Positions 45,333 to 56,037 are shown, counted from the stretch's first letter. The stretch: DNA of 64,000 nt from CAVQFD01 sp963724695 (GCA_963724695.1 CAVRVW010000001.1:248001-312000), one strand, 5' to 3'. The notes: generated from the letters alone by a model not told the origin. Program-made: numbers and translations.

Positions 45333-46982
45333 CTAAGGATCTCCTAATTTATCACTTGCTTCGCGCAGAGCGAAGGCCGTGAGCGTCGAGCCCGAGGGCA
45401 TCACCACGAATTGCCGGCCATCCACCATGAACGTTGTCGGCGGCGCGTAGATGGCCGCGCCGAGCTGATAGCGCCACAACTCCTTGCCGCTCGTCGCATC
45501 GGCCGCGAACACATGGCCCTCGTTGGTGCCGCTGAACACGACGCCGCCGGCCGTCGACAGCACGCCCGCCCACGACGGCGACGGATGAGCGACCTCCCAC
45601 TTCCGGGCTCCCGTGACCGGATCGATGGCGCGGAGCGCGCCCGTACTGCCCGGCACAGGCCGCATGCTCCCGCCCATCGCGCGGTCGCCGGCCTTGACCG
45701 CCGCAGTCGGCGCAGCTGACAGATACACCATGCAGGTCTCGCGCGCCGTCACGTAGAAGAGCCCCGTCGCCGGGTTGAACGACGGCGACATGAAGTTGGT
45801 CCCGCCGAAGAGATCGGGACAGGTCCGCGTGCCTGCCGCCGTGGGACGCTGCTCGGGAATCTCGACCGGGCGGCCGTCGGCCCCGATCTCCTTCGCCCAG
45901 GTCTGCTCCACAAACGGCTTGGCGTGGATGAACTTGCCGTTCTCGCGATCGAGCACGTAGAAGAAGCCGTTGCGGTTGGCCACCATCACGACCTTCCGCG
46001 GCTGCCCGCCGATCGCAAGGTTCGCAAGCACGGGGATCTGGTTGGCGTCCCAGTCGTGCTCGTCGTGCGGCGTGAACTGATAGTGCCACCGGATGGTGCC
46101 TTTGTCCGCGTCGAGAGCAATCAGCGAGTTCGTGTACAGGTTGTCGCCCTTGCGGTCGGCGCCGTAGAAATCAGGGTTTGGATTGCCGGTGCCCCAGTAG
46201 ATCAGGTTGAGCTCCGGATCGTAGGTGCCTGTCAGCCACGTGGGCCCGCCCCCGCGTTGCCACACTTCCGGCGGCCACGTCTCGCTGCCAGGTTCGCCCG
46301 CCGCAGGGACGGTCCAGAACCGCCATATGCGCTTTCCGTCCATCGGATCGTAGGCATCCAGGAACCCGCGAATCGCGAACTCGCCGCCCGCAATCCCGAC
46401 GATGACCTTGTCCTTGACGATGAGCGGCGCCACGGTGGACGCGTGACCGAGCTTGTGGTCGCCCATCTCGACGTCCCAGAGCACCTTGCCCGACTTCGTG
46501 TCCAGCGCGACCAGGTGCCCGTCGAGCGTCGTCATCAGGAGGCGATCGCGGTAGACCGCGAAGCCCCGGTTGACGAACCCGCAGCACACCTTGAGCTCGG
46601 ACTGCGCGCGGCAGCGAACGCTGGTGCCGCCAGATCTGGCGGCCGGTCTTGGCGTCGATGGCCCAGGCGGCATTGAGCGGGCCGGTCACGTACATCACGC
46701 CGTCGATCACGATGGGCGTGGCCTCGAACTTGTGGCCGGAGATCCCGGTCTGGAACGTCCACTGCGCGCTCAACTGCGCCACGTTGGCCGGCGTGATCTG
46801 CGTGAGCGGGCTGTGCCGCTGACCGGTGTAGTCGCCCGAATACGTCAGCCACCGGGCCGGGTTCGCGAGGCCGCCAGCGATGTCGGCCATGCTGATGTCC
46901 TGCGCAGCGATGGACGTCACCAGCAGCGCGAGCAGCCGAGGCTAGCGGTCGACAGGAACACACGATGGGATACGGCGCGCAT
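45333..46982 (-). CDS. PQQ-type quinoprotein alcohol dehydrogenase 1 (two frame breaks)
   Basis: About 549 residues with an export signal (start ATG 46982; break near 46940) and an eight-blade propeller. Blades include ARWLTYSGDYTGQRHSPLTQ, LKVCCGFVNRGFAVY with the adjacent-Cys ring over PQQ, ETWPPEVWQRGGGPTWLTGT, IYWGTGNPNPDFYG, and FTPHDEHDWDANQIPVLANL. The D-x-D in HDWDA is the feature that marks lanthanide-type enzymes such as XoxF and PedH. A second break lies near 46620. Some acidobacterial relatives are described as lacking bound quinone, so cofactor use is not certain. Likely periplasmic and feeds electrons to cytochrome c. Confidence 0.85.
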
Positions 46983-47005
46983 GAGCCTCCTCGAATGACG
47001 GGTTG

Positions 47006-47030
47006 GGCCGGGTTCCGCAGGGACCCGGCC
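47006..47030. repeat. GGGT/ACCC palindrome between the quinoprotein genes
   Basis: GGCCGGGT (47006-47013) pairs with ACCCGGCC (47023-47030); inner bases extend the stem to 11 pairs around GCA with one mismatch or wobble. It resembles the two hairpins at 50439-50509 and could act as a processing or terminator hairpin. Confidence 0.7.
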
Positions 47031-47046
47031 TGCAGCAGGTTGGCGC

Positions 47047-48695
47047 CTACGGGCGCGGGAGCGCGAAGGCGACGAGCGTGGCGCCCGCGGGCACCAGGAC
47101 GTACTGCCGGCCGTCGAGCATGTAGGTCGTCGGCGACGTGCCGTGCACGTTCGACCCAAGCTGATAGTTCCACAAGAGCTTCCCGCTCCGGGAATCCATC
47201 GCCAGGATGTTGCCGTCGTTGTCGCCTGCGAACACCAGCCCGGCTGCGGTCGACAGCACTCCGGTGGCCGACGGTGCCAGGAACTTGAACTCCCATTTCA
47301 TGGTCGCCGTGATCGGATCGATCGCGCGGAGCGCGCCGACGCCGCGACCCGACGCCTGGCACGCGCTGCGTCGCGCCCGCCGGTGAAGTTCTGGCCCGGA
47401 ACGTAGTCCGGCTTCCAGGCAAAGTAGATGGCGCAGGTTTCGCGCGCGCTCACGAAGAACAGCCCGGTCGCCGGATCGAACGACGGCGGATAGAAGTTGG
47501 TGCCGCCCATCAGGTCCGGACAAGTCGCCGCACCCTTCTCGTCTGGAACGTGGCCGGGGAGCAGAACCGGACGGCCGTCGCGGCCGATCTCGGTGGCCCA
47601 GGTGGTCTTCACGTAGGGCTTGGCGACGATGATGCGCCCGTTCGTGCGGTCGAGCGTGTAGAAGAACCCGTTCCGGTTCGCGACCATCACCACCTTGCGG
47701 GGCTGACCGTCGATCGTCAGGTCCGCGAGGATCGGGACGTGGGTCGAATCCCAGTCGTGGATGTCGTGCGGGGTGAACTGATAGTGCCAGCGCAGCTTGC
47801 CCGTGTCGGCGTCCAGCGCCACGATCGAGTCGCTGTACAGGTTGTCACCTTTGCGGCTGTCGCTGTGGTAGTCGGGGCCGGGGTTGCCGATCCCGTAGAA
47901 CACGAGGTTCTGTTCAGGGTCGTACGTGCCGGTCACCCAGACCGACGCGCCCCCGATCTTCCACGAGTCGTTCGCCCAGGTTTCGTTGCCGGGCTCGCCG
48001 GGTCCGGGAATCGTGTAGAAGCGCCACGCCCGCTTGCCGGTCTTCGCGTCGTAGGCGTCGATGAACCCTCGAATCCCGTACTCTCCGCCGGCCACGCCGA
48101 CGATGACCTTGTCCTTGACGACGAGCGGCGCGAGCGTGGCGGCGTACCCGTTGCTGTACTCCTCCATCTCCGTGTCCCACAGCACGCCGCCGGTGCGCAT
48201 GTCGAGCGAATCGACATGGGCATCGAGCGTGATCATGAACAGTCGATCGCCGAGCGCGCCGAAGCCCCTGTTGACCAGGCCGCAGCAGGCCGTCAGCCCG
48301 GTGGCCGGCAATTGGCGCCGGTACCGCCAAATCTGCCGACCCGTTCGAGCGTCAAGTGCCCACGCGTTGTTGTTCGGGCCGGTCACATACAGGATGCCGT
48401 CGAGCAGCAAGCGACGTGGTCTCGAACCTGCCGAGCACTCGGTTTGAAACGTCCACTGGTGCGTCAGACGGTTCACGTTCTGCGGGTTGACCTCCGTGAG
48501 AGGACTGTGGCGCTGCCCGTTGTAGTTGCCGCCGAAGTTGCAGCCACTTGGTCGGATCCTTCAACCCGTCCAGGAGGTCCTGGTTCGTCACGGTCGCGGG
48601 TCCGGTCGCGGCCGGGGGCGTTGCTGCGCGGCCAGCGAGGCGACGCCGAGGACGGCAGCGAGAGAGGCGATAGGGACGAGTCGCGAAATCGTCAT
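47047..48695 (-). CDS. PQQ-type quinoprotein alcohol dehydrogenase 2 (frame breaks)
   Basis: Paralogue of the neighbour. The signal peptide is MTISRLVPIASLAAVLGVAS (start ATG 48695). Propeller motifs include the vicinal Cys pair in LTACCGLVNRGFGALGDRLF, ETWANDSWKIGGASVWVTGT, VFYGIGNPGPDYHSDSRKGD, FTPHDIHDWDSTHVPILADL with the same D-x-D, and TCPDLMGGTNFYPPSFDPAT. Frame breaks lie near 48540-48470 and 47370. It directly follows the diheme cytochrome c, a probable electron acceptor. Substrate is unknown; short-chain alcohols or aldehydes are typical. Confidence 0.85.
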
Positions 48696-48727
48696 GGCAG
48701 TCCTTCTTAGTCGATAGCGCAGGCGCC

Positions 48728-49549
48728 TTACATGGGCGCGGGAGCGCGCAGCGATTCGAGATAGCGGACGAGATCGTCCAGGTCGCTTTCGCTCAACATC
48801 TCGGCGGTGTACACGGGCATGGCGGACCGTGTGCCGTTGACCACGGCCTTGAGCGAATCCCTCATGTATCCCTGGATGCGCTCGCGCGTGTCCATGATCT
48901 GCACCGAGAAGAGATCCTCGTTCTTCTTGACGCCGCGCACCTGCTGGCCTTCCGGCGTCGTCAGGGTCACCGGCTCGTATCCCTGGCGGAAGTCCTCGTT
49001 GGCGCCGCGAATCTGTCGCACGAGCGAGGCGCGGGCTCGCGACGCGCCAACGCGCGACAGGTCGGGACCGAGGCGACCGCCTTCGCCGTTGACCAGGTGG
49101 CAGCTCGAGCACTGGGCCCTGAAGATCCTGGCGCCATTCTCTGCGTTCCCGCGGGGCGCGGCGGATGGTGCCGGCACGCTGAGCGTCGCCAGATACGCGA
49201 TCATCTTCCACACTTCGCCGTCGGGCGTTCGCACGCTCACGGCAGGCATCTCGGTGCCCGGAACGCCGGTGCGCAGGATATTGAACAGTCGGGCATCGGT
49301 GGCGCCAGCCGCGCGAAGGCCGGTGATGTCCGGCCCGCGGGCGCCTTTGGCATCGATGCCGTGGCAATCCGCGCAGCGGGATCGAAACTGCCCCTGGCCC
49401 GCGAGAATCGCCGCCGGGTCGCCCGCGAACGGGTTCTTCGCCTGTGGACCTTGAAGCGCAGGCGCCACGAGATCCTGGGCGCCCGCGAAGGACCCGGCGG
49501 ACAGCACCAGGACGGTGGCCAGCGACCACACCAATCGAGCAAACCGCAT
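48728..49549 (-). CDS. Diheme cytochrome c
   Basis: 273 residues, exported (RLVWSLATVLVLSAGSFAGA). Two heme-binding motifs, CADCHG in the first domain and CSSCH in the second, each followed by family helices. TEMPAVSV and SAMPVYTAEML supply Met ligands. The ATG at 49549 is chosen because it has a GGAGGG ribosome site and begins the signal peptide; the frame is open further upstream. It leads the quinoprotein operon on the minus strand and probably accepts electrons from those dehydrogenases. Confidence 0.92.
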   Translation of the reverse strand: MRFARLVWSLATVLVLSAGSFAGAQDLVAPALQGPQAKNPFAGDPAAILAGQGQFRSRCADCHGIDAKGARGPDITGLRAAGATDARLFNILRTGVPGTEMPAVSVRTPDGEVWKMIAYLATLSVPAPSAAPRGNAENGARIFRAQCSSCHLVNGEGGRLGPDLSRVGASRARASLVRQIRGANEDFRQGYEPVTLTTPEGQQVRGVKKNEDLFSVQIMDTRERIQGYMRDSLKAVVNGTRSAMPVYTAEMLSESDLDDLVRYLESLRAPAPM

Positions 49550-49650
49550 GGGCTCCCTCCCGGACGTTGTGGCGCGTCCTTCGTTTGTCGTTCTCTCCCG
49601 GACGCCATGATTCCGCGCCCCGAAGCGGGGCTTATTATAGACCCAAGCCT

Positions 49651-50488
49651 GTGGCGACCCGCTCCACGACACCTGCGCCGGCCGCCCTCGACGCCGGCCA
49701 CTTTCTCGACGCGCTGAACCGCTTCTCCGCCGTGCTCTCGGTCAAGCTCTATCGCCTGACCGTCGAGCCACCGCCGCCGGTGCCGGTCCTGCCCTGCCTG
49801 GACCACGAGGCCATGCTGCACGAGGGGATCGCGCCGCACGCCGGCGGCCTACCTCCAGGATCGCTCGGGCGACCTTCACGAGGTGGTCTTCATTCCGGAC
49901 GAGGCGCGCCTCGATGTCGACGTCGTCTCCACCCTCGGCGAGTGCTCCGACGCCTCGCGCGACGAGCTGGTCGCGAACCTTCGCCAGCATTTTCCGACCT
50001 TCAAGGTTCGCGTGGATAAGCCTTCGCGGATTCGCGGCGAGTATCGCGTGGCGGGCGCCTGCCGCGCCCAGGTGAAGCTGCGGGACGTGCTCCTCGGCGG
50101 GGATCTGGACCGGACCAAGGCGGCCGTCGACCGCCTCCAGACCATCAGCTCGCTCATGGAAAAGGAGTCGCGCGTCGCGTCATGGGGTTCGAGAACGGTG
50201 ATGACCCCCCTTGTCGCGCTCGCCGGGTTTCTGTCGTATGAAGTGCTGGGCACCATTTCGGCCCGGCTCGGCTATCAGTGGGTGGCCTCGCTCCGCTACG
50301 TGGTGGTGGGAGTGGTGGGCGCCTTCTTTCTCTACTACGGCGTGAAGGCCGTCCAGCTCACCGAAATGGCGAACCGGGTGTGGAAACGGTCGGCGGAGTA
50401 CAACCTCATCCTGACCGAGCGCGGCGATGGAGAAGGCTGCCGGGTCCGAAAGGACCCGGCCTACGAGCGGTGTAGGCGCAGGGTGTAG
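49651..50488 (+). CDS. Membrane-associated protein of unknown function (one frame break)
   Basis: About 278 residues. The N-terminal half (DALNRFSAVLSVKLYRLTVE) is soluble. After a break near 49850 the frame continues AYLQDRSGDLHEVVFIPDEA. Two hydrophobic helices occur near the C-terminus: VMTPLVALAGFLSYEVLG and RYVVVGVVGAFFLYYGVKAV. It starts at GTG 49651, 20 bases after a TATTATAG -10-like string, divergent from the cytochrome gene. Its last 17 codons run through a GGGTCC palindrome. Not recognised. Confidence 0.6.
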
Positions 50489-50509
50489 GGCGGGTCCTTC
50501 GGACCCGCC
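50439..50509. repeat. Two GGGTCC/GGACCC hairpins
   Basis: First: GCCGGGTCC (50439-50447) with GGACCCGGC (50452-50460), loop GAAA. Second: GGCGGGTCC (50489-50497) with GGACCCGCC (50501-50509), loop TTC. Both stems are perfect 9-mers. The upstream gene stops at 50486-50488, between the two. Their shape matches 47006-47030. They may be REP-like elements or bidirectional terminators, but no T-run follows. Confidence 0.8.
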
Positions 50510-50524
50510 GTTCGAGAGGCTACG

Positions 50525-51843
50525 ATGTCCAACCGACGACTTCGCGGCGCTGGGCGCCGTGCTCGCTGCGGCATTCGTCTCGCTCGGCGCGGCTCCCGAT
50601 CCCGAGGCCGAGCGCTTCTGGCCGCAGTGGCGCGGCCCCTCGTCGACCGGGGCCTCGGCTCAGGCGACGCCCCCGCTCGAATGGAGCGAGACGAAGAACG
50701 TCCGCTGGAAGGTCGAGATCCCCGGGCGCGGGTCGTCGTCTCCGGTGGTCTGGGGCGATCGGGTGTTCGTCCTGACCGCCATTCCGGCGTCGGCGTCCGG
50801 CGCGGCGCACGCACACGCCGCGCGGCGGCATCACGCCGAGGGAAACGCACCGCTTCGTCGTGTACGCCTTCGATCGCGCCACCGGGAAGATCGCGTGGGA
50901 GCGCATCGCGCGCGAAGCGCAGCCGCACGAGGCGACGCACCCCGACAACGGCACGTGGGCCTCGAGCTCGGCCGCCACCGACGGGCAGCACGTGTTCGCG
51001 TTCTTCGAGTCGTTCGGGCTCTATGCCTACGACATGAACGGGACGCCCGTCTGGCAGAAGGACCTCGGCGACAAGCAGATGCGCAACGAGTTCGGCGAGG
51101 GCTCCACGCCCGCGCTCCACGGGAACTACCTCGTCGTGGTCTGGGATCACCAGGGCACGTCCTTCATCGTCACCCTCGACAAACGAACGGGCGCCGAGGT
51201 CTGGCGGGCCGAGCGCAAGGAAATCGACACCTGGGCAACGCCCCTCGTGCTCGAGCACGACGGCCGCGCGCAAGTCGTGACCAACGGCATGAACCGGCTG
51301 CGCAGCTACGACCTCGAAACCGGGAAGGTCATCTGGGAAGCGCCCGGAACGACCATGAACCCGATCCCGTCGCCGGTGGCGGCCGACGGCATGGTGTTCG
51401 CCATGAGCGGCTTCCGCGGCAACAACCTGAAAGCCATCCATCTCGCCCAGGCGCGCGGGGATCTCACCGGCACGAGTGCCATCGCCTGGACACTCGATCG
51501 CGACACCCCGTACGTCCCCTCGCCGCTGCTCTATCAGGGTGTGCTGTACTTCATCAAGACCAACTCGGGAATCCTGTCGGCGTTCGACGCCAAGTCGGGC
51601 ACGGCGCACTATCAGGCTCAGCGGCTGGAGGGGCTGAACGAGGTCTTCTCCTCGCCCGTCGGCGCCGCGGGCCGCGTGTACATCACGGACCGCGGCGGGC
51701 AGACGCTCGTCCTCCGGCACGGCGCCAAATACGAGGTGCTCGCGAAGAACGTGCTGGACGATGGCTTCGACGGGTCGGCCGCGCTCGTGGGCAACACCAT
51801 CTACATGCGCGGCTTCAGAAGTCTGTACGCGATCGGAGAGTAG
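50525..51843 (+). CDS. Exported PQQ-like beta-propeller protein (frame breaks)
   Basis: About 440 residues. A hydrophobic export segment (FAALGAVLAAAFVSLGAAPD) is followed by FWPQWRGPSSTGASAQATPP, then propeller blades TLDKRTGAEVWRAERKEIDT, SYDLETGKVIWEAPGTTMNP, AFDAKSGTAHYQAQRLEGLN and AALVGNTIYMRGFRSLYAIG. The repeats are like those of quinoprotein dehydrogenases, but the vicinal Cys and D-x-D features are absent, so it is probably a scaffold or binding propeller (BamB-like). Breaks occur near 50540 and 50840. The ATG at 50525 is the only plausible start. Confidence 0.75.
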
Positions 51844-51844
51844 C

Positions 51845-51990
51845 GTCGAGGTCGGGAGGTCAGCGCGGGCGGCTAGCGCCGGAGGTGGGCACCCGAGGAC
51901 ATGGAGATCCGAGGCGTGGCGACGTGCGGTCAGGGTCCCTCGTCTCCGTCACTGTCCTTCGTAGTTCTAACTTCTAAGTTCTTACTTCCC
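51845..51990. repeat. Degenerate intergenic repeats including the AACTTCT type
   Basis: The region starts with GAGGTCGGGAGGTCAGCG-like units and ends with GTCCTTCGTAGTTCTAACTT, CTAAGTTCTTACTT. The latter nearly duplicates 41938-41972. The C-terminus of the GGDEF protein is read through it (residues KNLEVRTTKDSDGDEGP). Confidence 0.6.
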
Positions 51991-53521
51991 GAAGGGTGAA
52001 TCGTTTCGTCCGGCCCGAGCGTGCGCACGCGGTTCTTGCCGTCGCGCTTGGCGCGATAGAGCGCATAGTCCGCCCTGGCAATGAGCTCACGGCCGGGCAT
52101 GCCGACCGACGACTCGGCGAGGCCCACGCTGGCCGTGACGCGCATGGCATCGAGGGCACGGTCGAAGGGACGGTAGGCCTCGATGCGCTCGCGGATGCGG
52201 TCGGCGACCTTCGCCGCGCTCTCGGCCATGCTGCCCGGCATGATGATCGCGAACTCCTCGCCCCCGAAGCGCGCGCACACATCGAAGATTCGCACTGAGC
52301 GCCGCAGGATCTCGGCGATGTCGCGGATCACCGTGTCGCCCGCCAGGTGGCCGAACGAGTCGTTGATCGACTTGAAGTCGTCGATATCGATCATGAGGAG
52401 CGTCAACGACAGCTGGTGCCGCCGCGACCGCTGCAGTTCTTCATCGAGGCGCGCGTGGAAGTACCGCCGGTTGAAGGCTCCGCTCAGCGGATCGATGGCC
52501 GCGGCGTGCGCGTAGTTCTCCGCCTGCGCGAGGGCACGCTCGCGGCCGAGCGCAAGCGCGGCGGGCGCAGCCATCGCCCTCAGCGTCGACACATCGTCTC
52601 TCGAGAAGGGCTGGCCATCCCGTCGATCGGTCACGCACACGACGCCGAGCGGTTCGCGCGCCGGGCCCACGGGCACCGCCACGAACGAGTCGGTCGCGTA
52701 ACGCGGCCGGCGGCGGCGCCCTTCGGGCAATGCGCCGCGCCCGGTACGTAGAGCGCGCGGCCCGATTGAAAAACAGCGCCCACCACACCCACCCCGGGAT
52801 CGATGCGCAGATGCTCCACGAGCTCGCGCGGATAGCCGTACGTGGACACGATCTGCAGGTGACGCTCGGTGCTGTCGGGCACGGCCAGCGCGCCGGTGCG
52901 CGCGTCGACGGCCTGGGCCATCTTCTCGACGACCGCGTTCCACACCGTCTGGGAGCCACGCACGCGCGCGAGGCTGCGCGCCAGTTGCTGGGCCAGGCGC
53001 CGCCGATCGGCGCGGCCCCCGGACACGTGGGCCTGCCACGCGAGCCTGAGGTTGCGGGTCAGCAGGGACAAAGCGGGCGCCGCCCGCATCCAGTCGCCCT
53101 GCAGCAGCAGGACGGCGGACGGGCGGGTGCCGCAGCCGACGAGCGTCCAGAGATGATCGCCGCTCAGCCACCGCTCCGTGCGGGCGCCGATCGGCGCGCC
53201 GGCGACACGGTCGAGCACGTGACCCGCGGTGGCGACGGAGGTGATGGCCGGGTGGGGATCGGACTCGGCGCCAATCGTCCAGCCGCCGGAGGCGCGAACG
53301 GCTATCGCCGCTTTCGCCGCGAGGACGCCCGCCACGCGCTGCACGAGCTGAGACGAGAGGTCGCCGCCGAGGTGCAGCGGCTCCAGATCCAGATGGACCT
53401 CGAGCAGCAGGCGCAGCTGGTCGGGCGCGAGCGTACGGGACGCCGCGATCCCGGCCACCGGGATGACGCCGGACGAATCCGGTTTCGTGGGGTGTGGATC
53501 CACGGTCTCGATCAAGTCCAT
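51930..53521 (-). CDS. GAF-GGDEF diguanylate cyclase (one frame break)
   Basis: About 530 residues. The N-terminal region is not a recognised family. A GAF domain follows (VVEKMAQAVDARTGALAVPD to PLGVVCVTDRRDGQPFSRDD), joined after a break near 52695. The C-terminal cyclase domain begins DPLSGAFNRRYFHARLDEEL and has LMIDIDDFKSINDSFGHLAG, the active site ARFGGEEFAIIMPG and ADYALYRAKRDGKNRV. All catalytic residues are present, so it should make c-di-GMP. No RxxD inhibition site was seen immediately before GGEEF. Its C-terminus lies in repeat DNA. Confidence 0.88.
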
Positions 53522-53740
53522 TTGCCGGGCGACTTACTTCTCCTCAACGACAGCCTTCGCTGGGCGGCGCGCTGCTGAATTCCCGTGTGCGGCCTTTGAA
53601 CACAGCTCGGCCGCCTTCGGCCAACCGGGCCCGCGGGCTCCTGCCTGCACAGATCGACGGCGTCCGAAATCGGGGGTCTGAATTCTCGCGAGGCGGGAAA
53701 CGCAACAATCGCGCCGGATGAGCTGTCCCCTCGACGGGGC

Positions 53741-55471
53741 TCAGCGCCGGGGTGAGGACGGTCGTCGACGGCCCATGGCGGCTTTGGCCTGCGCTTCGAC
53801 CAGCAGGGCGCGCCGCGGCGATCCGGCCGCCTGGCTGGCCATCCCGAACGACGCGTACGGCCAGAGCGCGGCGCCATCCGGCGCCTCCACGACGGCCTTG
53901 AGCCGCGCCAGCACGACGCCGGCGCCTTCGTGCGAGGTGTCGGGCAGGAGCACGCCAATGTCGCCCGACGACAGCCGTCCGGCAAGATCGGTGGGCCGGA
54001 GCAGGCTCCTGGTGGTCCCGATCCACGAGAGCGTCGTCTCCGAGCCGCGCGGCTCCGCGCCGAAGGAGAGGACAATCACCGCGACGTCCTCGGACTGTTC
54101 GGCGGCCCCCGCGACATACTGCTCGATAATCTGCTCGAAGCTTCGGGAGACCCGTCGCCGCTCGGGAGCGCCGGCGAGGCGGTTGGACACCGCCCGAAGC
54201 CACGCGCTCAACGTGAACGCCGCCGAGTGCAGGAGGCGCTCGTCGCGCCGGGTGAGCGCGCGCCCGGTGCGTTCGATGCCCACGGCGGCCGCGTACGGAG
54301 GGGCCACGTCCACGGGCAGCACGAGGCGCGCCCACTCGCCTTCCCGCTCATAGCGACGACCGGACGCAGGCGAACCCGCCAGGAGCGAGCGCGCGGACGC
54401 GCCGATCGCCAGCGCGCACTCGCCATCGCTGCGCATGACCACGAAGGATGCGTCGCCACCGAGCACCGCCGAGAGCTCGTCGATGGCCAACTGAGCCGCC
54501 TGCTCGAGCGCGTCGGCCGACGGCAACAGGTGCTGCACCATCGCCCAGGTCAGGCGCGACGACTCGACCGCCGCAACCTCTCCAAGCGCCTCGCCGAGCA
54601 CGCTCAGATAGACGTCGAGGCGCGTGTCACTCGTGGGGTCCGCGCTCCCGGTGGTCACGATGAGCCAATCGGAGATCGCGCGGCCCTCCACGCGTGCTGC
54701 CAGGAGATCCTGCGCATCGCCTGGCGCGTCGGTGAACCCGAGACGCAGCCGCGCGGCGCGATCGAGGCGGGCCACGGTGTCGGCCACGGGCAACGAGCCG
54801 CGATCGAGGGTCAGCGGCGCCCGTGCATCGTCGGAACCCGGCAACGCCACGTGGCGGGTGAAGAGGCCGTCGAGATCGCCGAGGTAGGCCCACGACTCCG
54901 CGTCCTGCCACACGGCAAGGGCGTCGATGAAGATGCGCACGAGCTCGCGTTCGCTCGTGCGAGGCGACGTCTGATTCAGCAGACGGTGGAGCGAGGCGAG
55001 GCGGTGGAGCTCGGAGGCATCGGCGGACGCCGAGCCGGCGGTCGCTTCGTCGGCGGCTGGAGCGGCGGCGTTCAGCGCGCCGGCCAGCCACCAGCCGATC
55101 CGCGAGAGCTGGCGTTCGTCGCGCGCGCCGTAGTCCGCATTCTGATCCGACACGAGGAGCACGCCAATCGCGGCGCCGCGCGTGCCGAGGACGGGAGTAC
55201 ACGCCATTTTCACTTGATCGACCGAGACGATTTCCTGCTTCTGGGATTGCAGGCAGCGCAGCACCGCCGCGTGCAGCTCCTTGTGATCGAGATCCAGGCG
55301 GCGGATCGTGGAGACCGTGCGTTCCGGCACCGTCGGAAGCAGCGGCGAGAGCCTGGGATCGACGAGCTCGATCGACAGATTCAGGCGGCGGCGTACGTCG
55401 AGCAGCCACGTCCACGAACTGCTGTGGGTGAGCAGGTCCAGGTCCGAGCCGGCGGAGGCCGAGTGAGCCAA
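53741..55471 (-). CDS. GAF-containing protein with a degenerate GGDEF-like end
   Basis: 576 residues, start TTG at 55471. The N-terminal GAF-like domain includes RLNLSIELVDPRLSPLLPTV and PVLGTRGAAIGVLLVSDQNA. A second GAF-like region covers roughly residues 290-420. The end has a GGDEF-like fold, with DVAVIVLSFGAEPRGS and then LSSGDIGVLLPDTSHEGAGV where an active enzyme would have GGDEF. It is probably a catalytically dead relative that binds a signal or partner. It lies 219 bases upstream of the active cyclase gene on the same strand. Confidence 0.75.
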   Translation of the reverse strand: MAHSASAGSDLDLLTHSSSWTWLLDVRRRLNLSIELVDPRLSPLLPTVPERTVSTIRRLDLDHKELHAAVLRCLQSQKQEIVSVDQVKMACTPVLGTRGAAIGVLLVSDQNADYGARDERQLSRIGWWLAGALNAAAPAADEATAGSASADASELHRLASLHRLLNQTSPRTSERELVRIFIDALAVWQDAESWAYLGDLDGLFTRHVALPGSDDARAPLTLDRGSLPVADTVARLDRAARLRLGFTDAPGDAQDLLAARVEGRAISDWLIVTTGSADPTSDTRLDVYLSVLGEALGEVAAVESSRLTWAMVQHLLPSADALEQAAQLAIDELSAVLGGDASFVVMRSDGECALAIGASARSLLAGSPASGRRYEREGEWARLVLPVDVAPPYAAAVGIERTGRALTRRDERLLHSAAFTLSAWLRAVSNRLAGAPERRRVSRSFEQIIEQYVAGAAEQSEDVAVIVLSFGAEPRGSETTLSWIGTTRSLLRPTDLAGRLSSGDIGVLLPDTSHEGAGVVLARLKAVVEAPDGAALWPYASFGMASQAAGSPRRALLVEAQAKAAMGRRRPSSPRR

Positions 55472-55580
55472 CGGTCGCCACTCTACAACATCGGGGCCAA
55501 CAGCTCAGCAGGAGGTCAGCCGACGGCGCGAGCGGGAAATGTCTGCCTGAAGGATGACTATCGACGCGCCCTTTATGGCG

Positions 55581-55976
55581 CTAGTGACCGACGGCGAGCC
55601 GGGCGGGGTACGAGATCTTCGGGGTCATCGGGGTCATCGGAATGGCACGCGCGGACGGCACATCGTGGGACAGCGCCACCGCGATGTGCAGGTCCTCGCT
55701 GACGCCGTTCCTGGGCGCCGTGCCCATCAGGCGCAGCGGTGTGGCCCTGGCAAATGCGCTGCGGTAACGCTCCGGCGCCGCGGGGAACGCCGACAGCGGC
55801 GGGCGGCCGTGGCGGCGATCGAGATCGATGTGCGCAAAGAGGATCTGCAGCACCGCGCTGACGGCGGCCTCGCAGCTTCGGGCCTCGGCGGCCACATCGT
55901 GCTCGAGGGCACGCGCGACCCAGACGCCGCGCAGGCTCTGAAACACCAGGATCCGCAGCCAGGGGGGTGGCAGCAT
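55581..55976 (-). CDS. Hypothetical protein
   Basis: 131 residues, MLPPPWLRILVFQSLRGVWV at the start and RAIPMTPMTPKISYPARLAV near the end. No signal peptide, motif or known fold is visible. It lies between the kinase and GAF genes on the same strand, which favours it over the competing plus-strand frame. Codon pattern fits a real gene but the call is tentative. Confidence 0.45.
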   Translation of the reverse strand: MLPPPWLRILVFQSLRGVWVARALEHDVAAEARSCEAAVSAVLQILFAHIDLDRRHGRPPLSAFPAAPERYRSAFARATPLRLMGTAPRNGVSEDLHIAVALSHDVPSARAIPMTPMTPKISYPARLAVGH

Positions 55977-56037
55977 CGCCTTACGTGTATCGGCCAGGCG
56001 AATGAAGGGGGTTAGATGAGAAAGTGGGAACTTCTGT

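Noticed and set aside
55554..56015. Plus-strand open frame of 153 codons
   Set aside because: It overlaps a minus-strand frame that fits the direction of its neighbours; it has no ribosome site or motif. Neither is certain.
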